From NCBI GenBank assembly GCA_050299855.1, contig JBNKWQ010000046.1:62001-126000 (forward strand): a stretch of DNA of 64,000 bases, written 5' to 3'. The stretch comes from Hahella sp050299855. Its GTDB lineage: Bacteria; Pseudomonadota; Gammaproteobacteria; Pseudomonadales; Oleiphilaceae. The position numbers and the translations under genes were made by a program. The notes under the pieces were generated by a model. That model had not been told where the DNA came from. It saw only the letters and a program-made list of their open reading frames with translations, and ran no database searches. Shown in pieces: positions 51,593 through 60,310 of the stretch. Numbering within the stretch: the stretch's first letter is position 1; the number at the start of each line of letters is the position of its first letter.

Positions 51593-51772
51593 GCAGGAAA
51601 ACTCCTCAATCAACTTTGTCTGTTACTTAAGGTACTTAATTTGAGTATTCCGGTATGACTAATCTTTAGTGATTAACCAGAAGGAATCCTGCAGATATAT
51701 AAAGCAGGCCTTTAATAAGTGTAGCCAAACTTGCGGAATCTTCCGGCCATCCCACCCAGTTAACGAAAAGCT

Positions 51773-52423
51773 TTAAGGGCAAAGGGTTTGCCAGGCGGCA
51801 TCACAGAAAAGTTCTATATAGTCTTGCAGGGGTTTGCGGACCCGACCTGAAAGCCAAAGTTTGGCATAGTCTTGAGCCGGTCCCACCAATAAAGAGTGAT
51901 AAATGGCAAAGGGATAGTTTTTAAGTTCACCGGCCTCTAATCGGGGCTTAAACCAACTTTGAAGAAAATCAAAGTGTACCTTGTTTTCTTCTTTCAGTTT
52001 TTCCGCCTGATCTGAATTCAGCACTTCACCACGGGAACTGAAAATAAAACGTGCCCAATCCGGATTTTCACTTATCCATTCACAGTAGGTTCTGACGACG
52101 GCTTTTACACCTTGTTCCGTCGTTTTGCTGTTCATCAGTGCATGTCTTAAATGCTGGAAATGATCATCCGTGCCGCGCATGAAGAGTGCTGCAGCAATAG
52201 ATTCCTTGCTGCCGAAATGGTGATAAAGGCTGCCAACGCTGGCACCGGATTGCTGCCTGATCATATCAATAGTCGTCGCTGCCAAGCCATGTTCAGTGAA
52301 GCAGGCCAGAGCTGCCAGCAGGATTTCGTCCTTCCGTTTTTGGGTTTTACCGCTGGTTCTTTTGGGTTTGCCAGTGCTACTGGCAGTGGATTTGTTAGGA
52401 GATTTAGCGCTTGTCTTTTGCAT
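51773..52423 (-). CDS. TetR-family transcriptional regulator
   Basis: 216 residues from the ATG at 52423; an in-frame extension upstream is unlikely because it crosses the palindrome. A Lys/Ser-rich leader (TSAKSPNKSTASSTGKPKRT) is followed by the helix-turn-helix region TIDMIRQQSGASVGSLYHHF. Divergent from two thioesterase genes, with a perfect palindrome directly in front of its start. It probably represses that operon and itself. Confidence 0.9.
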   Translation of the reverse strand: MQKTSAKSPNKSTASSTGKPKRTSGKTQKRKDEILLAALACFTEHGLAATTIDMIRQQSGASVGSLYHHFGSKESIAAALFMRGTDDHFQHLRHALMNSKTTEQGVKAVVRTYCEWISENPDWARFIFSSRGEVLNSDQAEKLKEENKVHFDFLQSWFKPRLEAGELKNYPFAIYHSLLVGPAQDYAKLWLSGRVRKPLQDYIELFCDAAWQTLCP

Positions 52424-52425
52424 AT

Positions 52426-52440
52426 TAGAATAATATTCTA
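52426..52440. promoter_or_regulatory. Perfect palindrome, candidate operator of the TetR regulator
   Basis: TAGAATAATATTCTA: two 7-base arms TAGAATA/TATTCTA around one base, three bases upstream of the TetR start and 35 bases before the thioesterase start. A related half site (ATATTCC) follows at 52446. The position and symmetry fit a TetR operator overlapping both divergent promoters. Confidence 0.6.
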
Positions 52441-52474
52441 GAAAAATATTCCAAAAAATGGAGGAGAACAAATC

Positions 52475-52969
52475 ATGTCACAAGCAACGACTTATACTCA
52501 AGAATTTGTCCCACCTTTATTGCGTCTTTTCAATTCCATGAACCGCTGGCCGCTGGGGCAATGGTTTTTTGGGAAGGCGCTTTGTTTTCGTGCTCCATAT
52601 TTCAACAGCATCAGTCCCAGGATTGTGACTCTGGAACCGGGATTGTCCGTTTGGCGAATTCGCAACATACGCAAGGTTCACAATCATCTCGCTACAGTTC
52701 ATGCGTTAGCTATGGGTAATCTTGCGGAGCTTTGTGCCGGCACAGCATTGGAAGCCAGTTTGCCAGAACATTTGCGTTGGATACCCAAGGGAATGCAGAT
52801 CGACTACTTAAAAAAGGCAACCACAGATCTCACCGGAGTTTGTGATCTACGACGTACAAACTTTCAGCCTGGTGAATGTCATGTCATTGTCGAAGTAAAA
52901 AATACGCAGGACGAAGTCGTCGTAAGAGCAGATATCAATATGTGGCTGTCGGAAAAGAAAACCGCATAA
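52475..52969 (+). CDS. DUF4442-family hotdog protein (thioesterase-like)
   Basis: 164 residues. The N-terminal LLRLFNSMNRWPLGQWFFGK and the central NHLATVHALAMGNLAELCAG (helix with the HNHLxTVHA motif) are typical of DUF4442 hotdog proteins, which act on or bind acyl-CoA. GGAGG precedes the ATG. It is followed 28 bases later by a PaaI-type thioesterase; both are divergent from the TetR gene. Acyl-thioester turnover is inferred. Confidence 0.85.
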   Translation: MSQATTYTQEFVPPLLRLFNSMNRWPLGQWFFGKALCFRAPYFNSISPRIVTLEPGLSVWRIRNIRKVHNHLATVHALAMGNLAELCAGTALEASLPEHLRWIPKGMQIDYLKKATTDLTGVCDLRRTNFQPGECHVIVEVKNTQDEVVVRADINMWLSEKKTA

Positions 52970-52997
52970 TTTACCCAAACTCATCAGGAGGTGAACA

Positions 52998-53456
52998 ATG
53001 GAAATGTTGAACGATAGAGAGGTTAATGGACAGCAGGTGGTTGAGGGACTGCCGTTAATGGAGTTTGGTAGAAAGGTTCTCCAGGCCCAGCCTTTCAGTC
53101 GGATGCTGGGGGCTGAGCTAACGGAATTTAAAACAGGGAGTGCAGAGCTTAGGCTTGTCATTCGGGACGAACTGAAACAACAGCACGGATTTGTGCATGG
53201 AGGGGTTGTCAGCTATCTAGCAGACAACGCACTTACCTTTGCGGGAGGAAGTTTATTTGGTGATGCACTGACTATGGAATTTAAAATCAACTATGTCTCA
53301 CCCGTTAAGGGTGAGCTGATAATTGCCAGGGCGGATGCACTGAATAAAGGTGGAAGAAATGTTGTCTGCCGCTGCGATATTTGGGTAATCGATGCCGGTG
53401 AGGAAAAACTTTGTGCGATTGCTCAGGGTACTATTTTGGGAAAACCAAAAACCTGA
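52998..53456 (+). CDS. PaaI-family hotdog thioesterase
   Basis: 152 residues. Contains HGFVHGGVVSYLADNALTFA, the hotdog helix with the HGG loop and catalytic Asp, and EFKINYVSPVKGELIIARAD, NVVCRCDIWV. It hydrolyses acyl-CoA or aryl-CoA; the CoA partner is unknown. A 23-bp tandem duplication begins in its last codons and spans the stop. Confidence 0.9.
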   Translation: MEMLNDREVNGQQVVEGLPLMEFGRKVLQAQPFSRMLGAELTEFKTGSAELRLVIRDELKQQHGFVHGGVVSYLADNALTFAGGSLFGDALTMEFKINYVSPVKGELIIARADALNKGGRNVVCRCDIWVIDAGEEKLCAIAQGTILGKPKT

Positions 53457-53480
53457 GTTTGGGAAAACCAAAAACCTGAG
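53435..53480. repeat. 23-bp tandem duplication spanning the thioesterase stop codon
   Basis: Two exact adjacent copies at 53435-53457 and 53458-53480, each containing GGGAAAACCAAAAACCTGAG. The first encodes the final residues (LGKPKT) and the stop; the second is non-coding. Confidence 0.97.
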
Positions 53481-53701
53481 CGAGAATTTACCAAAGGTTA
53501 GCTAAGCAAAAAGTCGTACAAGCCACTTATGTTTATCGTTAAAAACCCTGTCAAGCCATGTAAAACACAAAAAAATACACGAAATATGTAAATTAACCTG
53601 ATTGATTTCTAGACAATTTCTGGTTTGCAGTTACATTTAAATAGGGATGATGAATCACCTTGATTCACGATTCATGGGGCGAACAAACATAGGGTGGAAT
53701 T

Positions 53702-54496
53702 ATGCCAACCGCTAAAAGCAAAAAAACTAAGTTAGGATTTGAAAGCGTATTCGACAAATTGATTGCCGAGATGCGCAGTGCTCAGGATAAACTTAATAAA
53801 CAGGTTAACCAGTGGGCTTCAAAAGCTGAAGCAGAACTACATGTCGAAGCGACCGTTCAGAAAGTGTTTAAAAGAATGGAAGAGCTTCAACAGAAACAAT
53901 TGCAAAGCATGCAAAAATGGCAACAGGACGTTGAAAAACGTTTTGGAGCCGTACTTGATTTCCAAAAGCAAATGCTGGATGCAGTGATGCCTGGTGCACG
54001 TACTTCGGCAGCGAAAACTACAGCCAGAAAGCCTGCGGCAAAAAAACCTGCAGCTAAAGCAGCGGCCAAACCGGCAGCTAGGTCTACAACTGCGAAAAAA
54101 CCTGCTGCCAAGAAACCGGCAGCGAAACCAGCTGCCAGAACTGCGGCAAAGACTGCCGCCAAGCCCGCAGCTAAAACAACTGCTGCGAAAAAGCCTGCGG
54201 CCAAGAAACCAGCAGCCAAGAAACCAGCGGCAAAAACTGCAGCGAAGCCGGTGGCTAAAACTACAGCTGCGAAAAAACCTGTAGCCAAGAAACCAGTGGC
54301 CAAGAAACCAGCGGCTAAAGCTGCTACCAAACCAGCCGCGGCAAAAACTACTGCCGCTAAAAAACCAGCGGCTAGAAAACCAGCAGCTAGAAAACCAGCA
54401 GCTAAGAAACCTGCTGCAGCCAAACCTGCAGCGTCTTCTGCTCCTGTTGCCGCAGCAACACCCGCCGCATCTACGACCTCAACTCCTTCGAGTTAA
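53702..54496 (+). CDS. Phasin-like (PhaF-type) granule protein with histone H1-like tail
   Basis: 264 residues. The N-terminal ~100 residues are amphipathic helix (QDKLNKQVNQWASKAEAELH, VFKRMEELQQKQLQSMQKWQ) like phasins that coat polyhydroxyalkanoate granules. From residue ~105 on it is a basic tail of AAKKPAAK-type repeats, similar to PhaF and AlgP, that binds DNA without sequence specificity. PhaF links granule segregation to the nucleoid. No pha synthase gene is in the window, so the role is inferred. The tail may vary in length between strains. Confidence 0.8.
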   Translation: MPTAKSKKTKLGFESVFDKLIAEMRSAQDKLNKQVNQWASKAEAELHVEATVQKVFKRMEELQQKQLQSMQKWQQDVEKRFGAVLDFQKQMLDAVMPGARTSAAKTTARKPAAKKPAAKAAAKPAARSTTAKKPAAKKPAAKPAARTAAKTAAKPAAKTTAAKKPAAKKPAAKKPAAKTAAKPVAKTTAAKKPVAKKPVAKKPAAKAATKPAAAKTTAAKKPAARKPAARKPAAKKPAAAKPAASSAPVAAATPAASTTSTPSS

Positions 54497-54546
54497 GATC
54501 ACAGAAAGGGGAATATCCCCTTGGTAGTTTTGAGGTAAGACCGAAA

Positions 54547-54583
54547 AACGCACTCGCCTTTAATAGGCCGGTGCGTTTTTTTT
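54547..54583 (+). terminator. Rho-independent terminator after the phasin-like gene
   Basis: AACGCAC (54547-54553) pairs with GTGCGTT (54571-54577), with an inner GCCT/AGGC stem and a TTAAT loop, followed by a run of eight T. Confidence 0.88.
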
Positions 54584-54673
54584 CGTTAGACTGCAGTCAG
54601 GGAAACGCCGCTTTCCTGAGTCCACTACATATCTCAAGCAGCTATTTTCTTCTGCAGGTTAAGACGGATTTTT

Positions 54674-55198
54674 ATGATGCCAGGCAACACTCCTGAAAAT
54701 AATCAGAAGCCTAACTCTTTACCGGAAAATGAACATGCGGGTATCGCAGAATTTCCGCGGCTGAACGTTATGCTGTTTGTGATGCTGACACTAATAACCT
54801 TCGGTATTTACATGGTCTATTGGATGTATAACAGGACCATGATTGTGAACCGCCAGGTGGGCAGTGAAGGCATTCCTATGGCTTTTATCAGTCTGGCTGT
54901 TACGGCCTTTGTGGTTTGTATAGGTTTTGATATAGCTTTGAGGCAGGAACCGACGCGAATGGATCTGATGTTGGTGTATTTGGTGTTTGCTCTGATCTGT
55001 AACATTCTCTTTCTGGTCTGGATATTTAAGATTAGGAACCGTCTACATCTGATGATGCAGATTAGTAAAGATCATCCTTATTGGTGCAAGACCATTTGGA
55101 CCTTCCTTTTCCTCGCGTTTTACATTCAGTACAAGATTAATCAAACTCTCGATGATGAAACCAATAAGCTTGCAAACCGCTATACCCGGAACCTGTAA
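54674..55198 (+). CDS. DUF4234-like membrane protein
   Basis: 174 residues. Four hydrophobic segments: LNVMLFVMLTLITFGIYMVYW, MAFISLAVTAFVVCIGFDIA, LMLVYLVFALICNILFLVWI and TIWTFLFLAFYIQYKINQTL. The FGIYMVYWMYN start with an IYQ-type aromatic is a mark of DUF4234. Inner membrane, function unknown. Confidence 0.8.
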   Translation: MMPGNTPENNQKPNSLPENEHAGIAEFPRLNVMLFVMLTLITFGIYMVYWMYNRTMIVNRQVGSEGIPMAFISLAVTAFVVCIGFDIALRQEPTRMDLMLVYLVFALICNILFLVWIFKIRNRLHLMMQISKDHPYWCKTIWTFLFLAFYIQYKINQTLDDETNKLANRYTRNL

Positions 55199-55239
55199 CT
55201 TTTCAATGGCGAAGCAATCAAATATAAGCGGAAGAATTT

Positions 55240-55989
55240 GTGGTAAGTGAAACACTGACCATTCTGTATCAGGATACAGACCTGGTCATAATCGATAAGC
55301 CCAGCGGCTTACTGGTCCATCGCAGTGAAATTGATCGTCATGAAACCCGATTTGCCATGCAACTCCTTCGGGATCAGTTGGGCCAGTACGTCTATCCGGT
55401 ACATCGTCTTGATAAACCCACATCGGGCTTGTTGTGTTTTGCTCTGAGTAAGACGATAGCACAGATGCTGACAGCGCAGTGGGCTACTGCCCGTAAACGT
55501 TATCATGCAGTGGTCAGGGGTATTATTGAAGACAGTGGTACTTACGATAAGCCTCTAAAGGAGCCCTGGGATAAATATGGCGATAAAGGGGTGAATCCGG
55601 ATAAGGAAGCTCAGCAGGCAGTGACTCATTTTCGACGGCTGGGTAGTTGCGAATTGCCGGTGGAAGTCGATCGTTATCCCACTTCAAGATATTCCTTTGC
55701 GGAGTTCCAGTTGGAGCAGGGGCGTCGGCATCAGATTCGGAGACACTGCAAATCCTTCGCACATCCGGTGATTGGTGATACCACCTACGGTAAAGCCCGC
55801 CATAACCAAGTGTTTACAGAACTGTTCGGAAGCCACAGGTTACTGCTTCATGCTTACCGGATCGACCTCAAGCATCCCATTTCCGGGCAAATGCTGCAGG
55901 TGCAGGCTCCTGTTACAGGTGAATTTCAGCAGGTACTGGAAAAACTACAGTGGGATTCACTGATTCCAGCATCAACAACGGAAGTTTAA
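55240..55989 (+). CDS. truC: tRNA pseudouridine(65) synthase TruC-like (RluA family)
   Basis: 249 residues, beginning with GTG at 55240 (GGAAG upstream). The catalytic motif is HRLDKPTSGLLCFA (Asp58), with YQDTDLVIIDKPSGLLVHRS at the start and QLEQGRRHQIRRHCKSFAHP, IGDTTYGKARHN later. The size (260 in E. coli) and the short N-terminus without an S4 domain fit TruC, which modifies U65 of tRNA-Ile and tRNA-Asp. Other RluA-family synthases of this size are the alternative. Confidence 0.88.
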   Translation: MVSETLTILYQDTDLVIIDKPSGLLVHRSEIDRHETRFAMQLLRDQLGQYVYPVHRLDKPTSGLLCFALSKTIAQMLTAQWATARKRYHAVVRGIIEDSGTYDKPLKEPWDKYGDKGVNPDKEAQQAVTHFRRLGSCELPVEVDRYPTSRYSFAEFQLEQGRRHQIRRHCKSFAHPVIGDTTYGKARHNQVFTELFGSHRLLLHAYRIDLKHPISGQMLQVQAPVTGEFQQVLEKLQWDSLIPASTTEV

Positions 55990-56008
55990 AGTCACATTCT
56001 CCTTGAGT

Positions 56009-56054
56009 GTAAAGTCCTATCCGCCAGAAGGGTAAAGCCCTACCCACCAGGAGG
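56009..56054. repeat. 23-bp imperfect tandem repeat
   Basis: Two adjacent 23-base units at 56009-56031 and 56032-56054 beginning GTAAAGYCCTAYCCRCCAGR, with four differences. Intergenic, downstream of truC. Confidence 0.8.
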
Positions 56055-56228
56055 GTAAGCCTTCGCAAATAACTCTCCGCAAATAAACCTCCCTACGATT
56101 GAATAATAAAGGTGCCGGGGCACAGGTCACGTTTTTCTCTTCTCCAATTTGACACAATTCAGTCGATCTAAAACCCGAAACTCTATACAAAAATTTAAAA
56201 CTATAACGAATACCTCAAAGGACAACTC

Positions 56229-57242
56229 ATGAACAGGCTACTGCGTATATTGGCCATGCTGGCATTGCCAATCGGATTTGCTGCCGCGATGCCTTCGCAG
56301 GCAGAAATTCCAACCAAACAATTTTGTGTATGGGACCCGGTTGGAGCAGGTGGACCAGTGGTAACCCTGATGAACGATGCCAAACCTAAGTCCCTGGCCT
56401 GGGGTGTGAGCTTAGAGTTGCAGCCTTACACTGACGATAAGGTTGCAGCCAATGATTTCAAAGCAGGCAAATGTGATGCTGTGCTGGTGACCGAAGTTAC
56501 TGCACGACAGTTCAATTCATTTACCGGGACTCTGGGTGCTGTTGGTGCCATCCCGGGTCAGCGTGAACTCAAAACCATACTTTCCACTCTGGCCTCGCCC
56601 AAAGCAGCAAAACTGATGCGTGACGGTCACTATGAAGTTGCGGGCATCCTTCCGGTAGGATCGGTTTTTATCTTTGTTCGGGATCGTCATATCGATAACA
56701 TCGAAAAGTTTCAGGGCAAGAAAATGGCCGTACTGGACAATGATCCTGTTGCCGTCAATATGGTGCGCAGAGTTGGTGGTTCGGCGGTGGGGGCCAGTCT
56801 CAGTAATTTTGCCGGCTACTTCAATAACGGTGGCGTGGATATTATTTTTGCTCCGGCGGTCGCTTATGAGACTCTTGAGCTCTATAAAGGTGTTGGTGAA
56901 AATGGTGGCATCCTGGCGTACCCGTTATTGCATACTTCCATGCAGATCCTAATTGCCTGGGAAGAATTTCCGGAAGGGTTTGGTCAGGAAATGCGATCAT
57001 ATGTGCAGAGCCGTTTTGACGAAATGGTCAATATGGTCAAAAGTGCAGAAGCTTCAATTCCCAAGGAGTACTGGGTGAATATCCCGGCCGATCGCCAGAA
57101 CCAGTATGATGACTTCATGCGTGAATCGCGTATCGCCATGATGAATGACGGTTTATACGATGCTCGGGCGCTGAAACTGATGCGTAAGGTTCGTTGCCAT
57201 CATGAACCTACTGCCGGCGAATGTGTTGAAAGCCAGGAGTGA
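56229..57242 (+). CDS. Putative solute-binding protein (DUF6091-like)
   Basis: 337 residues. Signal peptide MNRLLRILAMLALPIGFAAA ending near SQAE, then a type II periplasmic binding protein fold: FCVWDPVGAGGPVVTLMNDA, DFKAGKCDAVLVTEVTARQF, LPVGSVFIFVRDRHIDNIEK, KKMAVLDNDPVAVNMVRRVG and HTSMQILIAWEEFPEGF. TRAP-like binding protein family with no adjacent transporter genes here. The ligand is unknown. Confidence 0.8.
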   Translation: MNRLLRILAMLALPIGFAAAMPSQAEIPTKQFCVWDPVGAGGPVVTLMNDAKPKSLAWGVSLELQPYTDDKVAANDFKAGKCDAVLVTEVTARQFNSFTGTLGAVGAIPGQRELKTILSTLASPKAAKLMRDGHYEVAGILPVGSVFIFVRDRHIDNIEKFQGKKMAVLDNDPVAVNMVRRVGGSAVGASLSNFAGYFNNGGVDIIFAPAVAYETLELYKGVGENGGILAYPLLHTSMQILIAWEEFPEGFGQEMRSYVQSRFDEMVNMVKSAEASIPKEYWVNIPADRQNQYDDFMRESRIAMMNDGLYDARALKLMRKVRCHHEPTAGECVESQE

Positions 57243-57345
57243 CATTGACTGTAGCTCCTGATCTGAGGTTACGCTCCCGACCCGGATGTAAGCTCTATGG
57301 TCAGGGGACTTCTGCGGTAGAGACCTGATGAATAATAAAATTGGG

Positions 57346-58248
57346 TCAGGCTGATTTTGATTGCCAACTGGACTGTACCTGTCTGGGACTCTCTCCCCAC
57401 TGACGATGGAAGCGCCGGCTGAAGTGGCTCAGATTGCAATAACCTAGATCGAAACAAACCCGCGACACCGCTTCACCTCTCTTCAATCGTTCCCGGGCAA
57501 TTTGCATCCGCAACTGGTGTTGAAATTCCATCGGTGTACAGCCCAGATGTTTCTTGAACTCATTGAAGAATCGACTGCGACTCATGCAGGCAATTTTGCA
57601 GAGCTGGTCAATGTCGATGGGTTCAGCCAGATTGTGGCGAATATGATAAATAGCCGCGGTGAGTCCATTGGCATCAGGTTGGGCCGAGCACGCACTTAAC
57701 AGAAAGCCCCTGGTCTGATGACGCAGCATCCTCACCACCAGTTCACTGATACCCAAATCAATCAACAGGTCCCGGTCGAGGATATCTTCAGTAAAGGTTG
57801 TGACCAGCCTTTCCAGCAGGGCCTGGGTGGCAAGGGTATGGGGGGTGTGGAATACAAGCTCGGTGCGGTAGCGCCATTCTTCAAAGTCTTTATGCAAAGG
57901 CGCGACTTTGTTCAGTTGGGAACAGATCTGATCAATCCGGGACTTTGAAATCTCGATTGTCAGACAGGAAGTAGGACTGTCCATGCTGGCTTCGGGGAAA
58001 TCGATCTGGATTTCTTCCCCCGGAGCCATAACAAAAGACTCCTGAGGGAAAAATTCTGCAGTGTAGTCTGCAGTTCCGTGCAGAATTTTTTTGCCGGATA
58101 TCATGCCGCAATAAAGCAACTCACCTGCCGCAAGATTGACATGTTCTGCCTGCAGGTAAGTGTCGTAAACACTTAGTTCAGCGTTCGGGCCTGCGTATGA
58201 AACCCTGTTTTCTATCAGTTCACGAGGCTCACGATTCAGGTTCGCCAT
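57346..58248 (-). CDS. AraC-family transcriptional regulator
   Basis: 300 residues from the ATG at 58248 (GGAGG 7 bases upstream); the frame stays open much further but would overlap the aldehyde dehydrogenase promoter. The N-terminal part is a ligand domain (GKKILHGTADYTAEFFPQES); the C-terminal AraC DNA-binding domain holds LCKIACMSRSRFFNEFKKHL and VCFDLGYCNLSHFSRRFHRQ. Divergent from an ExaC-type aldehyde dehydrogenase, which it probably controls. Confidence 0.9.
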   Translation of the reverse strand: MANLNREPRELIENRVSYAGPNAELSVYDTYLQAEHVNLAAGELLYCGMISGKKILHGTADYTAEFFPQESFVMAPGEEIQIDFPEASMDSPTSCLTIEISKSRIDQICSQLNKVAPLHKDFEEWRYRTELVFHTPHTLATQALLERLVTTFTEDILDRDLLIDLGISELVVRMLRHQTRGFLLSACSAQPDANGLTAAIYHIRHNLAEPIDIDQLCKIACMSRSRFFNEFKKHLGCTPMEFQHQLRMQIARERLKRGEAVSRVCFDLGYCNLSHFSRRFHRQWGESPRQVQSSWQSKSA

Positions 58249-58455
58249 CTTGCTACCTCCGCGTCGCCGGTTCTTGTATTTTTTTAGCGTGCTGCGATTT
58301 GGACTCTCAGTCAAGTTTTCTGTACTGGCGGAGCAGTTTTCTTTTACTCCGGGGCATACAGTGACCATATTCGGGGCAACCGAGCACATTCGGGACAACC
58401 TGATAGTAACATCTCGATAAAACAAAAAAAGAGTTAAACAAAGAGGACTTCGACT

Positions 58456-59976
58456 ATGATCTATGCTCAACCCGGTACTGAGGGTTCTGTAATCAGCTTT
58501 AAACCACGCTATGGTAACTTCATAGGTGGCGAATGGGTCGCTCCGGTTCTGGGGCGCTATTTTGAAAATGTCTCTCCGGTCAACGGTCAGGGGTTCTGCG
58601 AAATACCCCGTTCCAGTGCCGAAGATATTGATCTGGCACTGGATGCAGCGCACAAAGCAGCTGATGCATGGGGTCAGACTTCCGTTACTGAACGTTCTAA
58701 TACTCTGCTGAAAATAGCTGATCGGATCGAACAGAATCTGGAACAACTGGCGGTGGCCGAAACCTGGGATAATGGTAAAGCCGTACGCGAAACCCTGGCA
58801 GCCGATATCCCCCTGGCTGTCGACCACTTCCGCTACTTCGCCGGATGTCTCCGGGCTCAGGAAGGTAGTCTGGCGGAACTGGATGCCAATACCATGTCCT
58901 ACCATATTCATGAGCCTTTGGGTGTTGTTGGCCAGATCATTCCCTGGAACTTCCCGATTCTCATGGCTGCCTGGAAACTGGCGCCAGCCTTGGCCGCAGG
59001 TAACTGTGTGGTGCTGAAACCTGCCGAACAGACTCCAGCATCAATTCTGGTATTGGTGGAGCTGGTCGCTGATCTCCTGCCTCCAGGCGTGCTCAATATT
59101 GTCAACGGTTTTGGTGAAGAAGCCGGGCAGGCCCTGGCCACCAGCAAGCGTATTGCCAAAATTGCCTTTACTGGCTCAACACCTATCGGCTCCCATATCC
59201 TGAAATGTGCGGCGGAAAATATCATTCCATCCACGGTGGAGCTGGGTGGTAAATCTCCCAACGTTTACTTTGCCGATGTCATGCAGCAGGAAGATGCCTT
59301 TGTCAGCAAGGCTGTGGAAGGTTTGGTGCTGGCGTTCTTCAACCAGGGGGAAGTTTGTACCTGTCCATCCCGTGCGCTGGTACAGGAATCCATGTATGAC
59401 AGTTTCATGGAGAAGGTTATCGCCCGCACCAAAGCCATCAAGCGTGGTAATCCATTGGATACCGATACTCAGGTCGGCGCACAGGCTTCTCAGGAGCAGT
59501 TCGACAAGATCCTGAGTTACATTGAGATTGGTAAGCAGGAAGGCGCTCAGGTGCTGACCGGTGGTGGTATCGAAACCATGGGCAGCGACCTGGAAAAAGG
59601 CTTCTATATCCAACCCACGCTGCTAAAAGGCGGCAATGATATGAGAGTGTTCCAGGAAGAAATCTTCGGACCTGTGGTTGGGGTTACCACCTTCAAAACA
59701 GCGGAAGAAGCCCTACAGATCGCTAATGCAACGGAATATGGCTTGGGAGCTGGCGTCTGGACCCGTGATATGAACCTGGCATACCGCATGGGACGTGGTA
59801 TCAAGGCGGGTCGTGTGTGGACCAACTGCTATCACCATTATCCTGCTCATGCGGCATTTGGTGGCTACAAAAAATCCGGTGTGGGACGTGAGACACACAA
59901 AGTAGCTCTGGAACATTATCAGCAGACCAAGAACCTGCTGGTAAGCTACGACATCAATCCTTTGGGCTTTTTCTAG
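58456..59976 (+). CDS. NAD-dependent aldehyde dehydrogenase, ExaC/AldB-like
   Basis: 506 residues. Catalytic Glu in VELGGKSPN, catalytic Cys in FNQGEVCTCPSRALVQ, NAD loop FTGSTPIGSHIL, and PWNFPILMAAWKLAPALAAG. The N-terminus GNFIGGEWVAPVLGRYFENV and the C-terminus YQQTKNLLVSYDINPLGFF match the ExaC/AcoD group that oxidises acetaldehyde to acetate during ethanol use. Divergent from an AraC regulator and followed by a clear terminator. Confidence 0.93.
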   Translation: MIYAQPGTEGSVISFKPRYGNFIGGEWVAPVLGRYFENVSPVNGQGFCEIPRSSAEDIDLALDAAHKAADAWGQTSVTERSNTLLKIADRIEQNLEQLAVAETWDNGKAVRETLAADIPLAVDHFRYFAGCLRAQEGSLAELDANTMSYHIHEPLGVVGQIIPWNFPILMAAWKLAPALAAGNCVVLKPAEQTPASILVLVELVADLLPPGVLNIVNGFGEEAGQALATSKRIAKIAFTGSTPIGSHILKCAAENIIPSTVELGGKSPNVYFADVMQQEDAFVSKAVEGLVLAFFNQGEVCTCPSRALVQESMYDSFMEKVIARTKAIKRGNPLDTDTQVGAQASQEQFDKILSYIEIGKQEGAQVLTGGGIETMGSDLEKGFYIQPTLLKGGNDMRVFQEEIFGPVVGVTTFKTAEEALQIANATEYGLGAGVWTRDMNLAYRMGRGIKAGRVWTNCYHHYPAHAAFGGYKKSGVGRETHKVALEHYQQTKNLLVSYDINPLGFF

Positions 59977-60310
59977 CGCGACGAAGCCCTACCTTGGGGT
60001 GCTAAAGCACCCCTTTTTTGTCTGTATGCAGAGGGCTCTGCCTTTCGGCAGGTTAGCGGTCTCAATAGTAAATCCGCTGCCAGGCTCGTCATGTCGATCA
60101 CAAAACGGTATTAGTCGGTAGAGCATTGATGATCAGTTGAATTGATGCACTCAACTATTATCATGAAAACAGGCATCATGAAAACAGGCATCATGAAGAC
60201 AGAAGTGTTGACCAATATCGCCCAGTCTATGTCATAGCAGCCAATTTCCGTTCCACCCTCTCCGTGTCAGACTAGACCGATACAACAATACTCTGCGGAG
60301 AGGTGTCGTA
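59977..60310. other. Intergenic region between aldehyde dehydrogenase and acyl-CoA dehydrogenase
   Basis: 334 bases. Holds the terminator and the 15-bp tandem repeat (ATCATGAAAACAGGC) at 60160-60202: two exact copies and a partial third with one change. The final bases carry GGAGAGGTGTCGTA before the next ATG. No gene seen. Confidence 0.55.
59996..60019 (+). terminator. Rho-independent terminator after the aldehyde dehydrogenase gene
   Basis: GGGGTGC-TAAA-GCACCCC followed by TTTTTT: a 7-bp perfect stem with a 4-base loop and a T run. Confidence 0.95.

Noticed and set aside
53887..54423. A 178-residue alanine-rich frame opposite the phasin-like gene
   Set aside because: It is the complement of the AAKKPAAK repeats and has no start site; a low-complexity shadow.
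57346..58911. A 521-residue reading for the AraC regulator, extending upstream into the aldehyde dehydrogenase gene
   Set aside because: The added part overlaps a well supported gene on the other strand, and a GGAGG site defines the ATG at 58248.
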